In this document: piece after piece, positions 1 to 8,314 of the stretch
How positions within the stretch are numbered: position 1 is the first letter of the stretch
How the letters are laid out: each line of letters begins with the position of its first letter
DNA from: Collinsella sp. AM17-1
Lineage (GTDB): Bacteria; Actinomycetota; Coriobacteriia; Coriobacteriales; Coriobacteriaceae
Assembly (NCBI RefSeq): GCF_003470665.1
Contig: NZ_QRJZ01000012.1
Span: 1 to 62,559 of the forward strand
Direction: 5' to 3'
DNA length: 62,559 nt
Translations under genes and position numbers: made by a program
The notes under the pieces: generated by a model
Told to the model about the DNA's origin: nothing
Databases searched by the model: none
What the model saw: only the letters and a program-made list of their open reading frames with translations

Positions 1-63
1 CGACCAAACCCCGCGCCCCGTCCCGGCGAGCCTCTGGCTAGTTACGACAATCAAAAAGCAACA

Positions 64-97
64 AGGGGCTCCCCCGTTCATCAACGGAGGAGCCCCT
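64..97. terminator. 15-bp stem-loop, probable terminator
   Basis: Positions 64-78 pair with 83-97 around a 4-nt loop (15 bp, one mismatch). Read on the minus strand the stem is followed by a T-rich stretch (TTGTTGCTTTTTG), which would suit an intrinsic terminator for minus-strand transcripts coming out of pcrA. No gene lies between it and the window edge, so the assignment is inferred. Confidence 0.5.
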
Positions 98-189
98 ACT
101 CATATCTATTAATCAGCCCACCCGGCTCTCCAGACCAAAAAGGCGGACGAGCAGAGCGACGCCAGCAAGCAACGTTATCTAAGGACCGG

Positions 190-312
190 GGCGGGCGTAT
201 AGGGCAACATCGGTCGCGAGTTCCGCACGCAAAGGAGAGCACTTAATGTGCTCTCCGTCTTGCGCAGGACTGCCCGAGCAGGCGACCAAAGCCCCCGGCG
301 CGCCCGCCTAGC
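190..312. repeat. branched inverted repeat at the window edge
   Basis: An inner stem (GGAGAGCAC at 234-242 with GTGCTCTCC at 248-256, loop TTAAT) lies inside an outer pairing of a GGGGCGGGCG arm near 189-198 with a CGCGCCCGCC arm near 299-308, with GTCGC/GGCGAC pairing in between. The layout resembles the hairpin family found after pcrA, uppP, purH and hisF, but the stem sequence is different. No coding potential is visible in 1-422. Confidence 0.4.
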
Positions 313-320
313 CGGATGTA

Positions 321-421
321 CGGGTTTTCCAGGTGCGGCAAATCGGCCTGAAAGAGGAGGGCATAGACCTTGAGGTCATGCCCGACGATTGAAGGCCGAG
401 GTGCCGTGCCTGGGAAAGCCG
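321..421 (-). repeat. branched hairpin element A, after pcrA
   Basis: The outer arms 322-348 and 394-421 pair over about 27 positions. Between them are a GAAAGAGGAG-type segment and an inner stem (GGCATAGACCT/AGGTCATGCC). The element ends 1-2 nt before the pcrA stop codon. It shares arm sequence (TTTTCCAGGTGC / TGCCTGGGAAAGCC) and architecture with the elements after purH and hisF, and its inner stem with the one after uppP. Stem differences are compensated on the other arm. Function unknown; it could act as a 3'-end or terminator structure. Confidence 0.65.
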
Positions 422-422
422 C

Positions 423-3323
423 CTAGGTCAGTTTCACTATAGGTGCAAAACCCTTCATCAGCTTTTTAGTCTGGCCGGTCTTTTCGAACTGCACCTCGAT
501 CATGTCTCCGGCGACCGAGATCACGGTACCGGTGCCAAAGGTCTTGTGGCTCACGGTATCGCCCGCGGCAAAGTCCTGCGACGCGCTGGCGCGATCGACC
601 TTGCGCTCCACCGTCGGCGACACCTTGGACGACGGCTTTTTAGCTCGCGGCGCGCCCGAACCAAAGGTCGAGGCAACACGGCCGGCGTCGGGCGAAACCC
701 CGCGATGGCGCTCGGTGCCATAGGTGCTGCCACCAAAGAAATCGTCGAAGCTCGATCCGCCGCGCGAACCGAAACCGCCGGTCGAGCGCGTATGCGAACC
801 GAACACCTTACCGCCATACATATCCGAGCCCATGCCCGAGCCAAAGGTGCCGTGACGGTCGCCGCGCTTCTCCCAGCCCGTGCCCTCAAAACCGGCAGAG
901 CCGATGCCGCTAAACTCGATATCCTCAAACGGAATCTCGTTGAGGAAGCGCGAGCGCGGGTTGGCAGAAGTCGAACCGTAGGTGCGACGCGTGGCCGCAT
1001 AGGTCAGGAACAGGCGCTTGCGGGCGCGCGTGATGGCGACGTAGGCCAGGCGACGCTCCTCTTCGAGCTTGCCCGGATCATCGCTGCCGCCAAAGTCGTG
1101 CACGTGCGGGAAGATACCCTCCTCCATGCCGGCCACAAACACCGCCGGGAACTCCAGGCCCTTGGCAGAGTGGATGGTCATCATGGTAATGGCATGCGTC
1201 TCGCCGGCCAGGGAATCCAAGTCGGAGCGCAAGGCCAGCCACTCCATGAGCGCCGGCAGCGCTTTGCAGGTGAGCGGGCCATAGGCGCGCTCGATCTCGT
1301 CGGCATGCACGGCACCCGCCGGCAGCTCCGTCGGCGCGGCATATGCGTTGCCCGCGATGGCAGCGGTCAGGGCATCCTGCGGCGAGAGCGCCGGAGCGGC
1401 TAGGCTATCGAGCGGATTGGAGCCCGCGGCGTCACGAGCACCGACGAGCGCCTCAAACGAAGACGCGGGCGCGGACGGCCCTGGCTCGGGCGCAGGCGCG
1501 CTCACCACAACGGGCTCGGGCTCGGCACTGGCAGGCACATCGGCAACACCGGCTGCACGCAGCTCTTCCAAGCTCTCGAGCGTGCCCTCGATATCCTCGT
1601 GCGTCTCCTCAAATTCGGCAGCGACGCCCAGGAATTCCTGGATGTTCTCGGCGCGGCTCTCGGACTCCATGGTGCCCTCGGCGCGAAACGCCTGCAGCAG
1701 GCCCGTCTTATCGACAATCATCTCGACGACGTCCTTGAGCTCGCCGTCCATGCGGCGGCCCTCGCGCACCAGCGCCACAAAACTCGACAGGCCGTTGCGC
1801 ACCTTGGCACTAAACATGCCCGTCTCGGCTGTTGCGATCTCGCAGGCCTGGAAGAACGAGCAGCGGTTGTCGCGCGCCAGCTGCTCGATCTTTTGGATCG
1901 AGGTGGAGCCGATGCCGCGGCGCGGCGTGTTGATGACGCGCTTGACGCTCATCTCGTCGGCCGGGTTCACGATCATCTTGAGGTAGGCCATGACGTCGCG
2001 GATCTCGGCACGGTCGAAGAATCGCGTGCCGCCCACGATCTTGTAGGGCACGCCCGCGCGCAGGAACATATCTTCGAGGATACGCGACTGGGCGTTGGTG
2101 CGGTAGAACACGGCGATATCGTCGTAGCTCGTGCCTTTGGCATGCAGCTTCTCGATCTCGCCGGCAATCCAGCGGCCCTCGTCGCGCTCGTCGCTTGCCT
2201 GGAAAGCCTGAATCTTCTCGCCATCGCCCTCGGCCGTAAACAGGCGCTTGTCCTTGCGCTGCGAGTTGTGGCGAACAACGGCATTGGCGGCGCTCAGGAT
2301 GTGACCCGTGGAGCGATAGTTCTGCTCCAGCTTGACGGTCTTGCAGTTTTTAAAGTCCTTCTCAAAGTCCAGGATATTGGTGATGTCGGCGCCACGCCAG
2401 CTATAAATGGACTGGTCGTCGTCGCCCACAACCATGAGGTTTTGGTACTTGGCGGCCAGCAGGTTGGCGATCTCGTACTGGACGTGGTTGGTGTCCTGAT
2501 ACTCGTCGACGCTAATGTAGCGGAAGCGCTCTTGGTACTTATCGAGCACCTCGGGGCGGGTTCGCAGTAGCTCGAGCGTGCGCACGAGCAGGTCGTCGAA
2601 GTCCATCGCGTTGGCGGCGCGCAGGCGGCGCTCCAGCTCCAGGTAGACCTGCGCGGCCTTTTTGTCATTGGGGCTGTCAGCGGATTTGAGCATGTCCTCG
2701 GGCCCGATCATGGCGTTTTTGGCCGAGCTGATCTTGCTGCGGATCATGTTGATGGGGAACTGCTTTTGCTCGATGCCGAGCGCCTGCATAATATCACGCA
2801 CCATGCGCTTGGAATCGTCGTCATCGTAAATGGTGAACTGACCGGTGTAGCCCAGCAGGTCAGCGTCCTCGCGCAGCATGCGCACGCACATGGCATGGAA
2901 GGTGCACACCCACATGCCGCGGGTACCGCTGGGGATAAGTGCCGCCAGACGCTCGCGCATCTCGGCCGCGGCCTTGTTGGTAAACGTGATGGCAAGGATT
3001 TGCCAGGGCTTAACGCCCAGGTCGCCGAGCATATGGGCGATGCGGAAGGTCAAGACGCGGGTCTTGCCCGAGCCAGCACCGGCAAGGACCAGCAGCGGAC
3101 CTTCGGTCGTCAGGACCGCTTCGCGCTGGGCGGGGTTAAGACTGTCGATGTCGACAAGCGACTTAGCGGGCTTGGGTGCCGGTGCGGGAGCATCGTAGAT
3201 GTCGAGCGGGACGAGCTCGGGCTCCGGCGCAGCGGGGGCAGTGTATGCATCGAGCGGCACGGGTTCCGGCGCGGGCGGCACGGACGCAGCAGTGTTCTTT
3301 TCCCAGGGCAGGGGCTGGGTCAT
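423..3323 (-). CDS. pcrA: ATP-dependent DNA helicase PcrA/UvrD
   Basis: Superfamily 1A 3'-5' DNA helicase of 966 aa, used in repair and in clearing transcription-replication conflicts. The Walker A motif AGAGSGKT is at about residues 81-88; the DEYQDTN Walker B-type motif, the QNYRST motif and the VAITRARKRL motif VI are all present. A Pro/Ala-rich leader (about 1-55) precedes the helicase core. An unusual Ala/Pro-rich insert of about 100 residues (about 588-685) interrupts the second half. A Gly/Ser-rich linker then leads to a C-terminal tudor-like domain (SHKTFGTGTV...), as in PcrA proteins that bind RNA polymerase. The start at 3323 is chosen because GAGGAG lies just upstream; an upstream in-frame extension to 3407 has no such support. 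Confidence 0.96.
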   Translation of the reverse strand: MTQPLPWEKNTAASVPPAPEPVPLDAYTAPAAPEPELVPLDIYDAPAPAPKPAKSLVDIDSLNPAQREAVLTTEGPLLVLAGAGSGKTRVLTFRIAHMLGDLGVKPWQILAITFTNKAAAEMRERLAALIPSGTRGMWVCTFHAMCVRMLREDADLLGYTGQFTIYDDDDSKRMVRDIMQALGIEQKQFPINMIRSKISSAKNAMIGPEDMLKSADSPNDKKAAQVYLELERRLRAANAMDFDDLLVRTLELLRTRPEVLDKYQERFRYISVDEYQDTNHVQYEIANLLAAKYQNLMVVGDDDQSIYSWRGADITNILDFEKDFKNCKTVKLEQNYRSTGHILSAANAVVRHNSQRKDKRLFTAEGDGEKIQAFQASDERDEGRWIAGEIEKLHAKGTSYDDIAVFYRTNAQSRILEDMFLRAGVPYKIVGGTRFFDRAEIRDVMAYLKMIVNPADEMSVKRVINTPRRGIGSTSIQKIEQLARDNRCSFFQACEIATAETGMFSAKVRNGLSSFVALVREGRRMDGELKDVVEMIVDKTGLLQAFRAEGTMESESRAENIQEFLGVAAEFEETHEDIEGTLESLEELRAAGVADVPASAEPEPVVVSAPAPEPGPSAPASSFEALVGARDAAGSNPLDSLAAPALSPQDALTAAIAGNAYAAPTELPAGAVHADEIERAYGPLTCKALPALMEWLALRSDLDSLAGETHAITMMTIHSAKGLEFPAVFVAGMEEGIFPHVHDFGGSDDPGKLEEERRLAYVAITRARKRLFLTYAATRRTYGSTSANPRSRFLNEIPFEDIEFSGIGSAGFEGTGWEKRGDRHGTFGSGMGSDMYGGKVFGSHTRSTGGFGSRGGSSFDDFFGGSTYGTERHRGVSPDAGRVASTFGSGAPRAKKPSSKVSPTVERKVDRASASQDFAAGDTVSHKTFGTGTVISVAGDMIEVQFEKTGQTKKLMKGFAPIVKLT

Positions 3324-3542
3324 GGGCGACTCCTCATCTGACGGACGGCGCGCCTGCGGGCAGCGCCATAGTTTGAGCCGTACCAGTATACCGAGCCGCG
3401 CGGACACCGACGCAAATCACACCACGACTCCGTGCGCCGCCGTCGAACCCGCCCCAGCGGGTTTGGTGTAATGAGGTCAGGTTACTTTGCACCAATCTAT
3501 TGACAATCACGAAACCGCCGATGTCATGGCAGCAGCAGCGAG

Positions 3543-3642
3543 CGACGGTCAGGGCGAACAAATTGGCATGAAAAGGGGGCGGCATAGACCTTTTGGTCAT
3601 GCCACCCCCTTTGAATGACAAGTTGTCGCCCTGACCGCCGCG
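3543..3642 (-). repeat. branched hairpin element B, after uppP
   Basis: The outer arms near 3543-3562 (GGTCAGGGCGAACAA) and 3623-3642 (TTGTCGCCCTGACC) pair. The inner stem at 3573-3612 is AGGGGGcGGCAT..ACC / GGT.ATGCCaCCCCCT. The GGCATAGACC..GGTCATGCC stem is shared with element A after pcrA, although the outer arms are unrelated in sequence. It ends 14 nt before the uppP stop codon. Confidence 0.55.
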
Positions 3643-3656
3643 CAGCGTCGACTAAG

Positions 3657-4637
3657 TTAGAGGCCGAGCATCGGCTCCAGGACGAAGAAGTACGCAAGCA
3701 CCACGATGCCCAGGATGATGCGGTAAACACCGAAGCACTTGAAGTCGTGACGGCGGACGAAGCCCATGAGCCACTTAATGGCGATGAGCGAAACCACAAA
3801 GGCCACAACGCAGCCCACGCCCAGGATAGCGACCTCGTTGGCGCCGAACGTACCGCCCTTGATGAAGTACTTGACCAGCTTGAGCGCACTCGCGCCAAAC
3901 ATGACAGGGATAGCCAGGAAGAACGTAAACTTGGACGCCACCGAACGCGTGCAGCCCAAAAGCAGGCCGCCGATGATGGTAGAACCGGAGCGAGACGTAC
4001 CAGGCACCAGCGAAAGCACCTGGAAGCAGCCGATGCCCAGCGCAGTCTTCCAGCTCAGGTCCTCGAGCGTGGCGATGGAGCCAAAGTCCAGATCCTCGTC
4101 ATCGTCCTCATCCTCAGCGGTAGCCGCGGCGGGCGCCGCAAAGTGCGCACCGGCGGGACGTCCACCCGACACCACAGCACGCGAACCAAACGAACCGGCA
4201 ACGGCCATTTCCTCGCGCTTGCTCGCGCGCCAGTTCTCAATCACGATAAACAGCACACCGTACACAATGAGTGCCAGCGCCACGACGGGAGCATTATAGA
4301 AATGCTCCTCCATCCAGTCGTTAAGCGGCAGACCGATCGCCGCGGCGGGAATGCAGCCGAGCACAATCTTGCCCCACAGCACCCAGGTGTCGCGACGACC
4401 CTCCTTGCCCTTGCTGGGAGAAAACGGGTTAAGGTCGTAGAAGAACAGGACGCAAACGGCCAAAATGGCGCCAAGCTGAATCACGACCAGGAACATATTC
4501 CAGAACGTCTCGCTCACGTTCATCTTGACGAACTCGTCCACCAAGATCATGTGACCGGTCGACGAAACAGGCAGCCATTCGGTGATGCCCTCGACCAGGC
4601 CCATAAAGGCAGATTTTAAAAGCTCGATGATATCCAA
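3657..4637 (-). CDS. uppP: undecaprenyl-diphosphatase UppP (BacA)
   Basis: Integral membrane phosphatase that recycles undecaprenyl diphosphate to the monophosphate carrier used for peptidoglycan and other wall polymers; its loss gives bacitracin sensitivity in known systems. The family motifs EGITEWLPVSSTGH and PGTSRSGST are clear, with multiple hydrophobic segments. At 326 aa it is longer than the usual 265-280 aa because an insert at about residues 142-190, Ala-rich and then very acidic (EDEDDDEDLD), lies between membrane segments. The start is taken as TTG at 4637, which follows GAGGGGG; the upstream open frame to 4886 looks non-coding and overlaps the divergent usp leader. Confidence 0.93.
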   Translation of the reverse strand: MDIIELLKSAFMGLVEGITEWLPVSSTGHMILVDEFVKMNVSETFWNMFLVVIQLGAILAVCVLFFYDLNPFSPSKGKEGRRDTWVLWGKIVLGCIPAAAIGLPLNDWMEEHFYNAPVVALALIVYGVLFIVIENWRASKREEMAVAGSFGSRAVVSGGRPAGAHFAAPAAATAEDEDDDEDLDFGSIATLEDLSWKTALGIGCFQVLSLVPGTSRSGSTIIGGLLLGCTRSVASKFTFFLAIPVMFGASALKLVKYFIKGGTFGANEVAILGVGCVVAFVVSLIAIKWLMGFVRRHDFKCFGVYRIILGIVVLAYFFVLEPMLGL

Positions 4638-4884
4638 AGGGACCCCCTCGTTAGACACCCGCCGATATTGTTCTGCGGACGGTGCGGGCGATGTCCCATT
4701 ATCAACCGTTGGCGGCGCGCCTGCGCCTACCCTTACCAAAAAACTCGCCCGTTCACAGAATTGCGAGCGGTCAAACCCAAATCCTTGGGTATAACTGCAA
4801 CAAGATAAAGTGTCCGGCGGCCACGCATCCGCGCCCGCCCGATGCACGAGCCCCGCGCCCGTGCGATAGACCAAGGAGGAAACC

Positions 4885-5322
4885 ATGAACGAGGGCTATA
4901 CCAAGGTATTTGTTTCACTCGACGGTACTGAGCAGCAGGATTTTGTGCTCGCACGCGCCATCAAGGTCGCCGCGAACAATGGCGCCAAGCTGATCATCGG
5001 TCACGTCATCGATTCCACGGCGCTCGAGAGCGCCGGTTCCTATCCGGTCGACCTAGTTAACGGCCTGGAGGAGGCCTTTAAGAACTCCATCGCCAAGCAG
5101 CTCGAAGAGGCCAAGGCTAATCCCGATATTCCCGAGGTCGAGGTCATGATTCGCGCCGGCCGCATTCGCGAGACGCTCAAGGACGAGATGCTCGACGTGG
5201 TCAAGCCCGACCTGGTGCTCTGCGGCGCCCGCGGCCTGTCCTCGATCAAGTATGCGCTCCTGGGTTCGATTTCGACGTTCCTGCTGCGCAACACGGACTG
5301 CGACATTCTGGTCGTGAAGTAG
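4885..5322 (+). CDS. universal stress protein, UspA family
   Basis: Single-domain cytoplasmic Usp of 145 aa. The nucleotide-binding signature is present near the C terminus as GARG, nine residues, then GS (GARGLSSIKYALLGSIS), so an ATP-binding type is likely. An AAGGAGG ribosome site lies 5 nt before the ATG. It is divergent from uppP, with a 247-bp shared upstream region. The physiological role cannot be read from sequence. Confidence 0.92.
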   Translation: MNEGYTKVFVSLDGTEQQDFVLARAIKVAANNGAKLIIGHVIDSTALESAGSYPVDLVNGLEEAFKNSIAKQLEEAKANPDIPEVEVMIRAGRIRETLKDEMLDVVKPDLVLCGARGLSSIKYALLGSISTFLLRNTDCDILVVK

Positions 5323-5335
5323 CGTTGCTCCCACC

Positions 5336-5428
5336 GGCCGCGGGGCCTGCGGGGTTTCCACGGGCACGTCCTCGCCGCGTTGCGGCTGCGGGATGTGCCC
5401 TAAGGAAACCCCTCCCGGCCCCGCGGCC
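5336..5428. repeat. long interrupted inverted repeat between usp and hipA
   Basis: Three paired blocks in order: GGCCGCGGGGCC (5336-5347) with 5417-5428, GGGGTTTCC (5351-5359) with 5404-5412, and GGGCAC (5362-5367) with GTGCCC (5395-5400). Together they make a stem of about 27 bp with small internal loops. It lies between two converging genes (usp plus strand, hipA minus strand), so it may end transcription from both sides, but there is no clear T-run. Confidence 0.6.
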
Positions 5429-5500
5429 TTCGCAGCCTTACTTCAGCGAGTTGGCTGGTATGAAGATGGCGTGCCGCCCGGGTTGGGGCGGCACGTTTTG

Positions 5501-6793
5501 TTATGAGGCGATCCTGCTTAGGCGAGTTTGTACTTCGGGAATGATCTTCTCGAACATTACCTCCGCCTCGGGAAAGCCCTCTTCTTTGAGACCGCGTGCG
5601 GCGTCTCTTAGTGCGTCTGGAACCTCATTGCAGGTATCGGCAATCATTCCGGCAACAATTCCCGCGGGCAAACCCGCCTCGATCATTTCGTTCATCACCG
5701 ATTTGCGCGTTACATCGTCGATCTTCCGGCTCCCACCAAACGAAACGCCCATCTCGCGAACAAGACTGGGGTAAACCGTTGTGCACAGCACGTCATAGAG
5801 CGGCGCCAACCTCACCTGCTTCCAACTTTCGTCCCACACGAGCGACCAGTTCTTAAGATGGTTATCGCAGTTACCTACGGCATAATCGAACAGCTGGTTA
5901 TAGCCGACAAGGAACCTATCCTCCATTTGATTAGTCGACACCCTTCGCACCGCATCGACGATAAGTCCCAGATAATTGACGCCCGTCGGCTCGTATTTAA
6001 GCTCACGCGAGATACCCTTGGCCTGACAAACATCTTCCTGGTGCAAACGGTATGGAATTGGCAATCCATCAACCAAGCGTCCGTCATCCGACGCTACTCG
6101 ATCAAATCGCTTCACAGCAATAATCGGCTCGGCGCCCTCAACCCGGATAAGAAAGCACTCTTCGGCCGATAGGTCCATCAGAGAGGCGGCCCTAACGCAC
6201 ATCGCTTCACACACTGTCTCGCCCGGAAACGTTTTCGACCCCGCCTTGAGGATGTGCGTAGATGGAGCCGCTCCATGAGGCAGGTACCATCCGCTGCACG
6301 GGTCATTGCCCGTATGGTAAAGGCCAACCTTCGCCTGAGCACCCGCAAGGGAGATTCGGCTCTCTAGCGCCAAGTCAAAAGCAACCTCCGCCGGTGCGTA
6401 TGCCAGCCTGCTTAGCCGCTCCCCACCTATCTCTTCATAGCCCATTTCGAGGCCCTCGGCCGAAGGCTCTCGCGTCAAAACAAGGGCGCCGACGGGTTCA
6501 TCGCGGACCAAGTCGAGCACCTTAAAGTAATCTCCGCGTTCCGCTCGCGCCCTTTTCTCGAGATCTCTGTTAAGCTGCCCCTCTGGAATGATGCCGGAGA
6601 AATAGGAGCCCGTTACGTCCGGGCTGAACGTATCGACCGACAGCGGCAGCGAGGCCGAAATCGGGGCCGCATCAGCACTCTCGAGATACTTGGGGTCATA
6701 GGCGAATATCGGAAGCCCGGCGTTTTCCTCTAATACGCCAACCAGCTGGTAGGACCCATTAAACTCACGATGAACGAACAGCGCGCCATCCAT
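5501..6793 (-). CDS. hipA: HipA-family serine/threonine kinase toxin
   Basis: 430-aa HipA-type kinase, the toxin half of a type II toxin-antitoxin pair; the E. coli homologue phosphorylates glutamyl-tRNA synthetase. Visible features: the N-subdomain with the IPEGQLNRDLEKRA segment, SLAGAQAKVGL (P-loop-like activation region), the HQEDVCQ motif, the catalytic-loop-like DYAVGNCDNHLKNWS (Asp and Asn in the expected positions) and LAPLYDVL. The start overlaps the stop of the upstream hipB by one base (TAATG), so the pair is translationally coupled. It appears intact. Confidence 0.92.
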   Translation of the reverse strand: MDGALFVHREFNGSYQLVGVLEENAGLPIFAYDPKYLESADAAPISASLPLSVDTFSPDVTGSYFSGIIPEGQLNRDLEKRARAERGDYFKVLDLVRDEPVGALVLTREPSAEGLEMGYEEIGGERLSRLAYAPAEVAFDLALESRISLAGAQAKVGLYHTGNDPCSGWYLPHGAAPSTHILKAGSKTFPGETVCEAMCVRAASLMDLSAEECFLIRVEGAEPIIAVKRFDRVASDDGRLVDGLPIPYRLHQEDVCQAKGISRELKYEPTGVNYLGLIVDAVRRVSTNQMEDRFLVGYNQLFDYAVGNCDNHLKNWSLVWDESWKQVRLAPLYDVLCTTVYPSLVREMGVSFGGSRKIDDVTRKSVMNEMIEAGLPAGIVAGMIADTCNEVPDALRDAARGLKEEGFPEAEVMFEKIIPEVQTRLSRIAS

Positions 6794-7083
6794 TATTTTC
6801 CCCTCACCTTCAGAATAAAATCGATATCCACGATGGAGGCGTAGTCGAAAATGACGCCAATTTCGACCGTTGTCCGCCCCCGCTCGATATCACCAATCAC
6901 ACGAAGGCTGCGGCCCGTCATAGTCGCGACGTCGCGTTGAGTGAAGCCGAGCTCACGTCTTCTGAGCCTGAGGGCCTTCCCCATCTCGGCCGGATCGAAA
7001 ACCATGCGCTCCGAGAAAGCAGCTTCTGACGGCTTGAGCTTGATGCGCCCATCCAGCTTTTTAATCGTTGTCACTGTTCTCAT
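6793..7083 (-). CDS. hipB: HipB-like helix-turn-helix antitoxin
   Basis: 96-aa XRE-type DNA-binding protein, antitoxin and autorepressor partner of the adjacent HipA. The HTH covers about residues 28-62 (GKALRLRRRELGFTQRDVA...GRSLRVIGDIERGRTTV). The start at 7083 follows AGGAG; a longer upstream frame would run through the operator repeats and is rejected. Three phased palindromes lie immediately upstream, as expected for autoregulation. Confidence 0.9.
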   Translation of the reverse strand: MRTVTTIKKLDGRIKLKPSEAAFSERMVFDPAEMGKALRLRRRELGFTQRDVATMTGRSLRVIGDIERGRTTVEIGVIFDYASIVDIDFILKVRGK

Positions 7084-7094
7084 GATGCTCCTAG

Positions 7095-7197
7095 CTATAT
7101 TCCTATTCGTGAACATAGTATAAAACTGTTGAGCTATGTTCATGTACGGGAATATAGTATCGACTACATTAGCAATGTTCCCGTTCGGGAATATAGT
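7095..7197 (-). promoter_or_regulatory. three phased hipBA operators
   Basis: Three 25-bp imperfect palindromes begin at 7095, 7134 and 7173, exactly 39 bp apart, with consensus near CTATGTTCnnnTnCGGGAATATAGT. A degenerate fourth copy (TGTTCCCagatGGGAAGAT) lies at about 7216-7234. A -10-like TATACT on the minus strand (7117-7122) overlaps the first operator. This is the expected layout for cooperative HipB repression; binding itself is inferred. Confidence 0.75.
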
Positions 7198-7261
7198 TGC
7201 TGAAAAGCCCCGATTTGTTCCCAGATGGGAAGATTCCGATCGGCCGCGCCATACGGGCCGG

Positions 7262-8305
7262 CTACTCAAAGTATTGGAACTTGTTTGTCGAGAAGGCAAA
7301 CGTTACGACAAAGCCTTCGCCGGGGTCGGAGGCTGCGGTAACGTCGATGCCCATCTTGGAGCACAGGCGCGCCACCAGATAGAGGCCGATGCCCGTTGCG
7401 CGCTTGGTGGTGCGGCCATTGTCGCCGGTAAAGCCCTTCTCGAACACACGCGGCAGGTCTGCCGCGCACACACCGCAGCCGTTATCGGCAACGGCAAGCT
7501 CAATGCGCTCGCTTGCCAGGCCCTCGTCCAGCAACGCACCCGAAAACACGATCTTTGCGCCGTCCTCACGCGCATATTTAATGCTGTTCTGAATGAGCTG
7601 GCCCAGAATAAACTCGAGCCACTTCTCGTCGGTGAAGACCTCGAAGTCGAGGTTCTCGCACACCGGAGCCACGTGCGCCGCGATGAGCTCGCGGGCGTTG
7701 GCTTTAATCGCACCCGTCACCAAGGTCTTAAGGTCCCAGCGACGAATCAGGTAGTCGCGCTCCACGACTTCCGAGCGCGCATAGTACAGCGCCTGGTCGA
7801 TATAGCGCTCCACGCGGGCAAGCTCGCGACCCAGGTCATCCACACGCGACAGATCGTCTTCGCTGCCGTCCAGGTTTTCCAAAATCAGATGGGCTGCTGC
7901 CAGGGGCAGCTTGGCCTCGTGGACCCAGCTCTCGATATAGTCGCGGTAGTCATCGGTCTGGCGCCGGCCTTCCGCCACCTCATCGCATGCCGCCTTGCCC
8001 ACCCGGCGCAAGACCTCGTACTCGAGCTCGCCCTCAGCATAGGTCGGGCATTGCACCATCTCCTGCACCCATGCGGGACTCTCGAGCTCCTCGGCCGCAC
8101 GCTCCAGCTGGCGCAGAAAACGACGACGGCGCGCGTACTCGATCACGATGCCGAGCATACCAAAGATAAAGGACACACCGACCGCCACGACCACGATAGA
8201 AACGGGTGCGCCGGCGACCGTCAGCACAAAGCAGCTCAGCAGCACGCCGCACGTCCACACGGCGACGGGAAGCAGCGCATCTTTAAAGAACTTGCCAAAC
8301 GACAT
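7262..8305 (-). CDS. BceS-like sensor histidine kinase
   Basis: 347 aa. Two membrane helices close together (about residues 10-60) with almost no extracellular loop, then the DHp motif YIESWVHEAKLPLAAAHL with the phospho-accepting His, and a HATPase domain with an N box (LIQNSIKYA), ADNGCGV and TGIGLYLVARL. The short intramembrane sensor is typical of BceS/LiaS-type kinases that sense cell-envelope antibiotics through an ABC transporter. No such transporter is next to it here. It follows its response regulator with a 9-nt gap. Confidence 0.9.
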   Translation of the reverse strand: MSFGKFFKDALLPVAVWTCGVLLSCFVLTVAGAPVSIVVVAVGVSFIFGMLGIVIEYARRRRFLRQLERAAEELESPAWVQEMVQCPTYAEGELEYEVLRRVGKAACDEVAEGRRQTDDYRDYIESWVHEAKLPLAAAHLILENLDGSEDDLSRVDDLGRELARVERYIDQALYYARSEVVERDYLIRRWDLKTLVTGAIKANARELIAAHVAPVCENLDFEVFTDEKWLEFILGQLIQNSIKYAREDGAKIVFSGALLDEGLASERIELAVADNGCGVCAADLPRVFEKGFTGDNGRTTKRATGIGLYLVARLCSKMGIDVTAASDPGEGFVVTFAFSTNKFQYFE

Positions 8306-8314
8306 AGCCGGCCC

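Noticed and set aside
7095..7234. CRISPR-like array of 39-bp units
   Set aside because: Only three or four units, palindromic, without spacers, and located at the hipB promoter: operators explain it.
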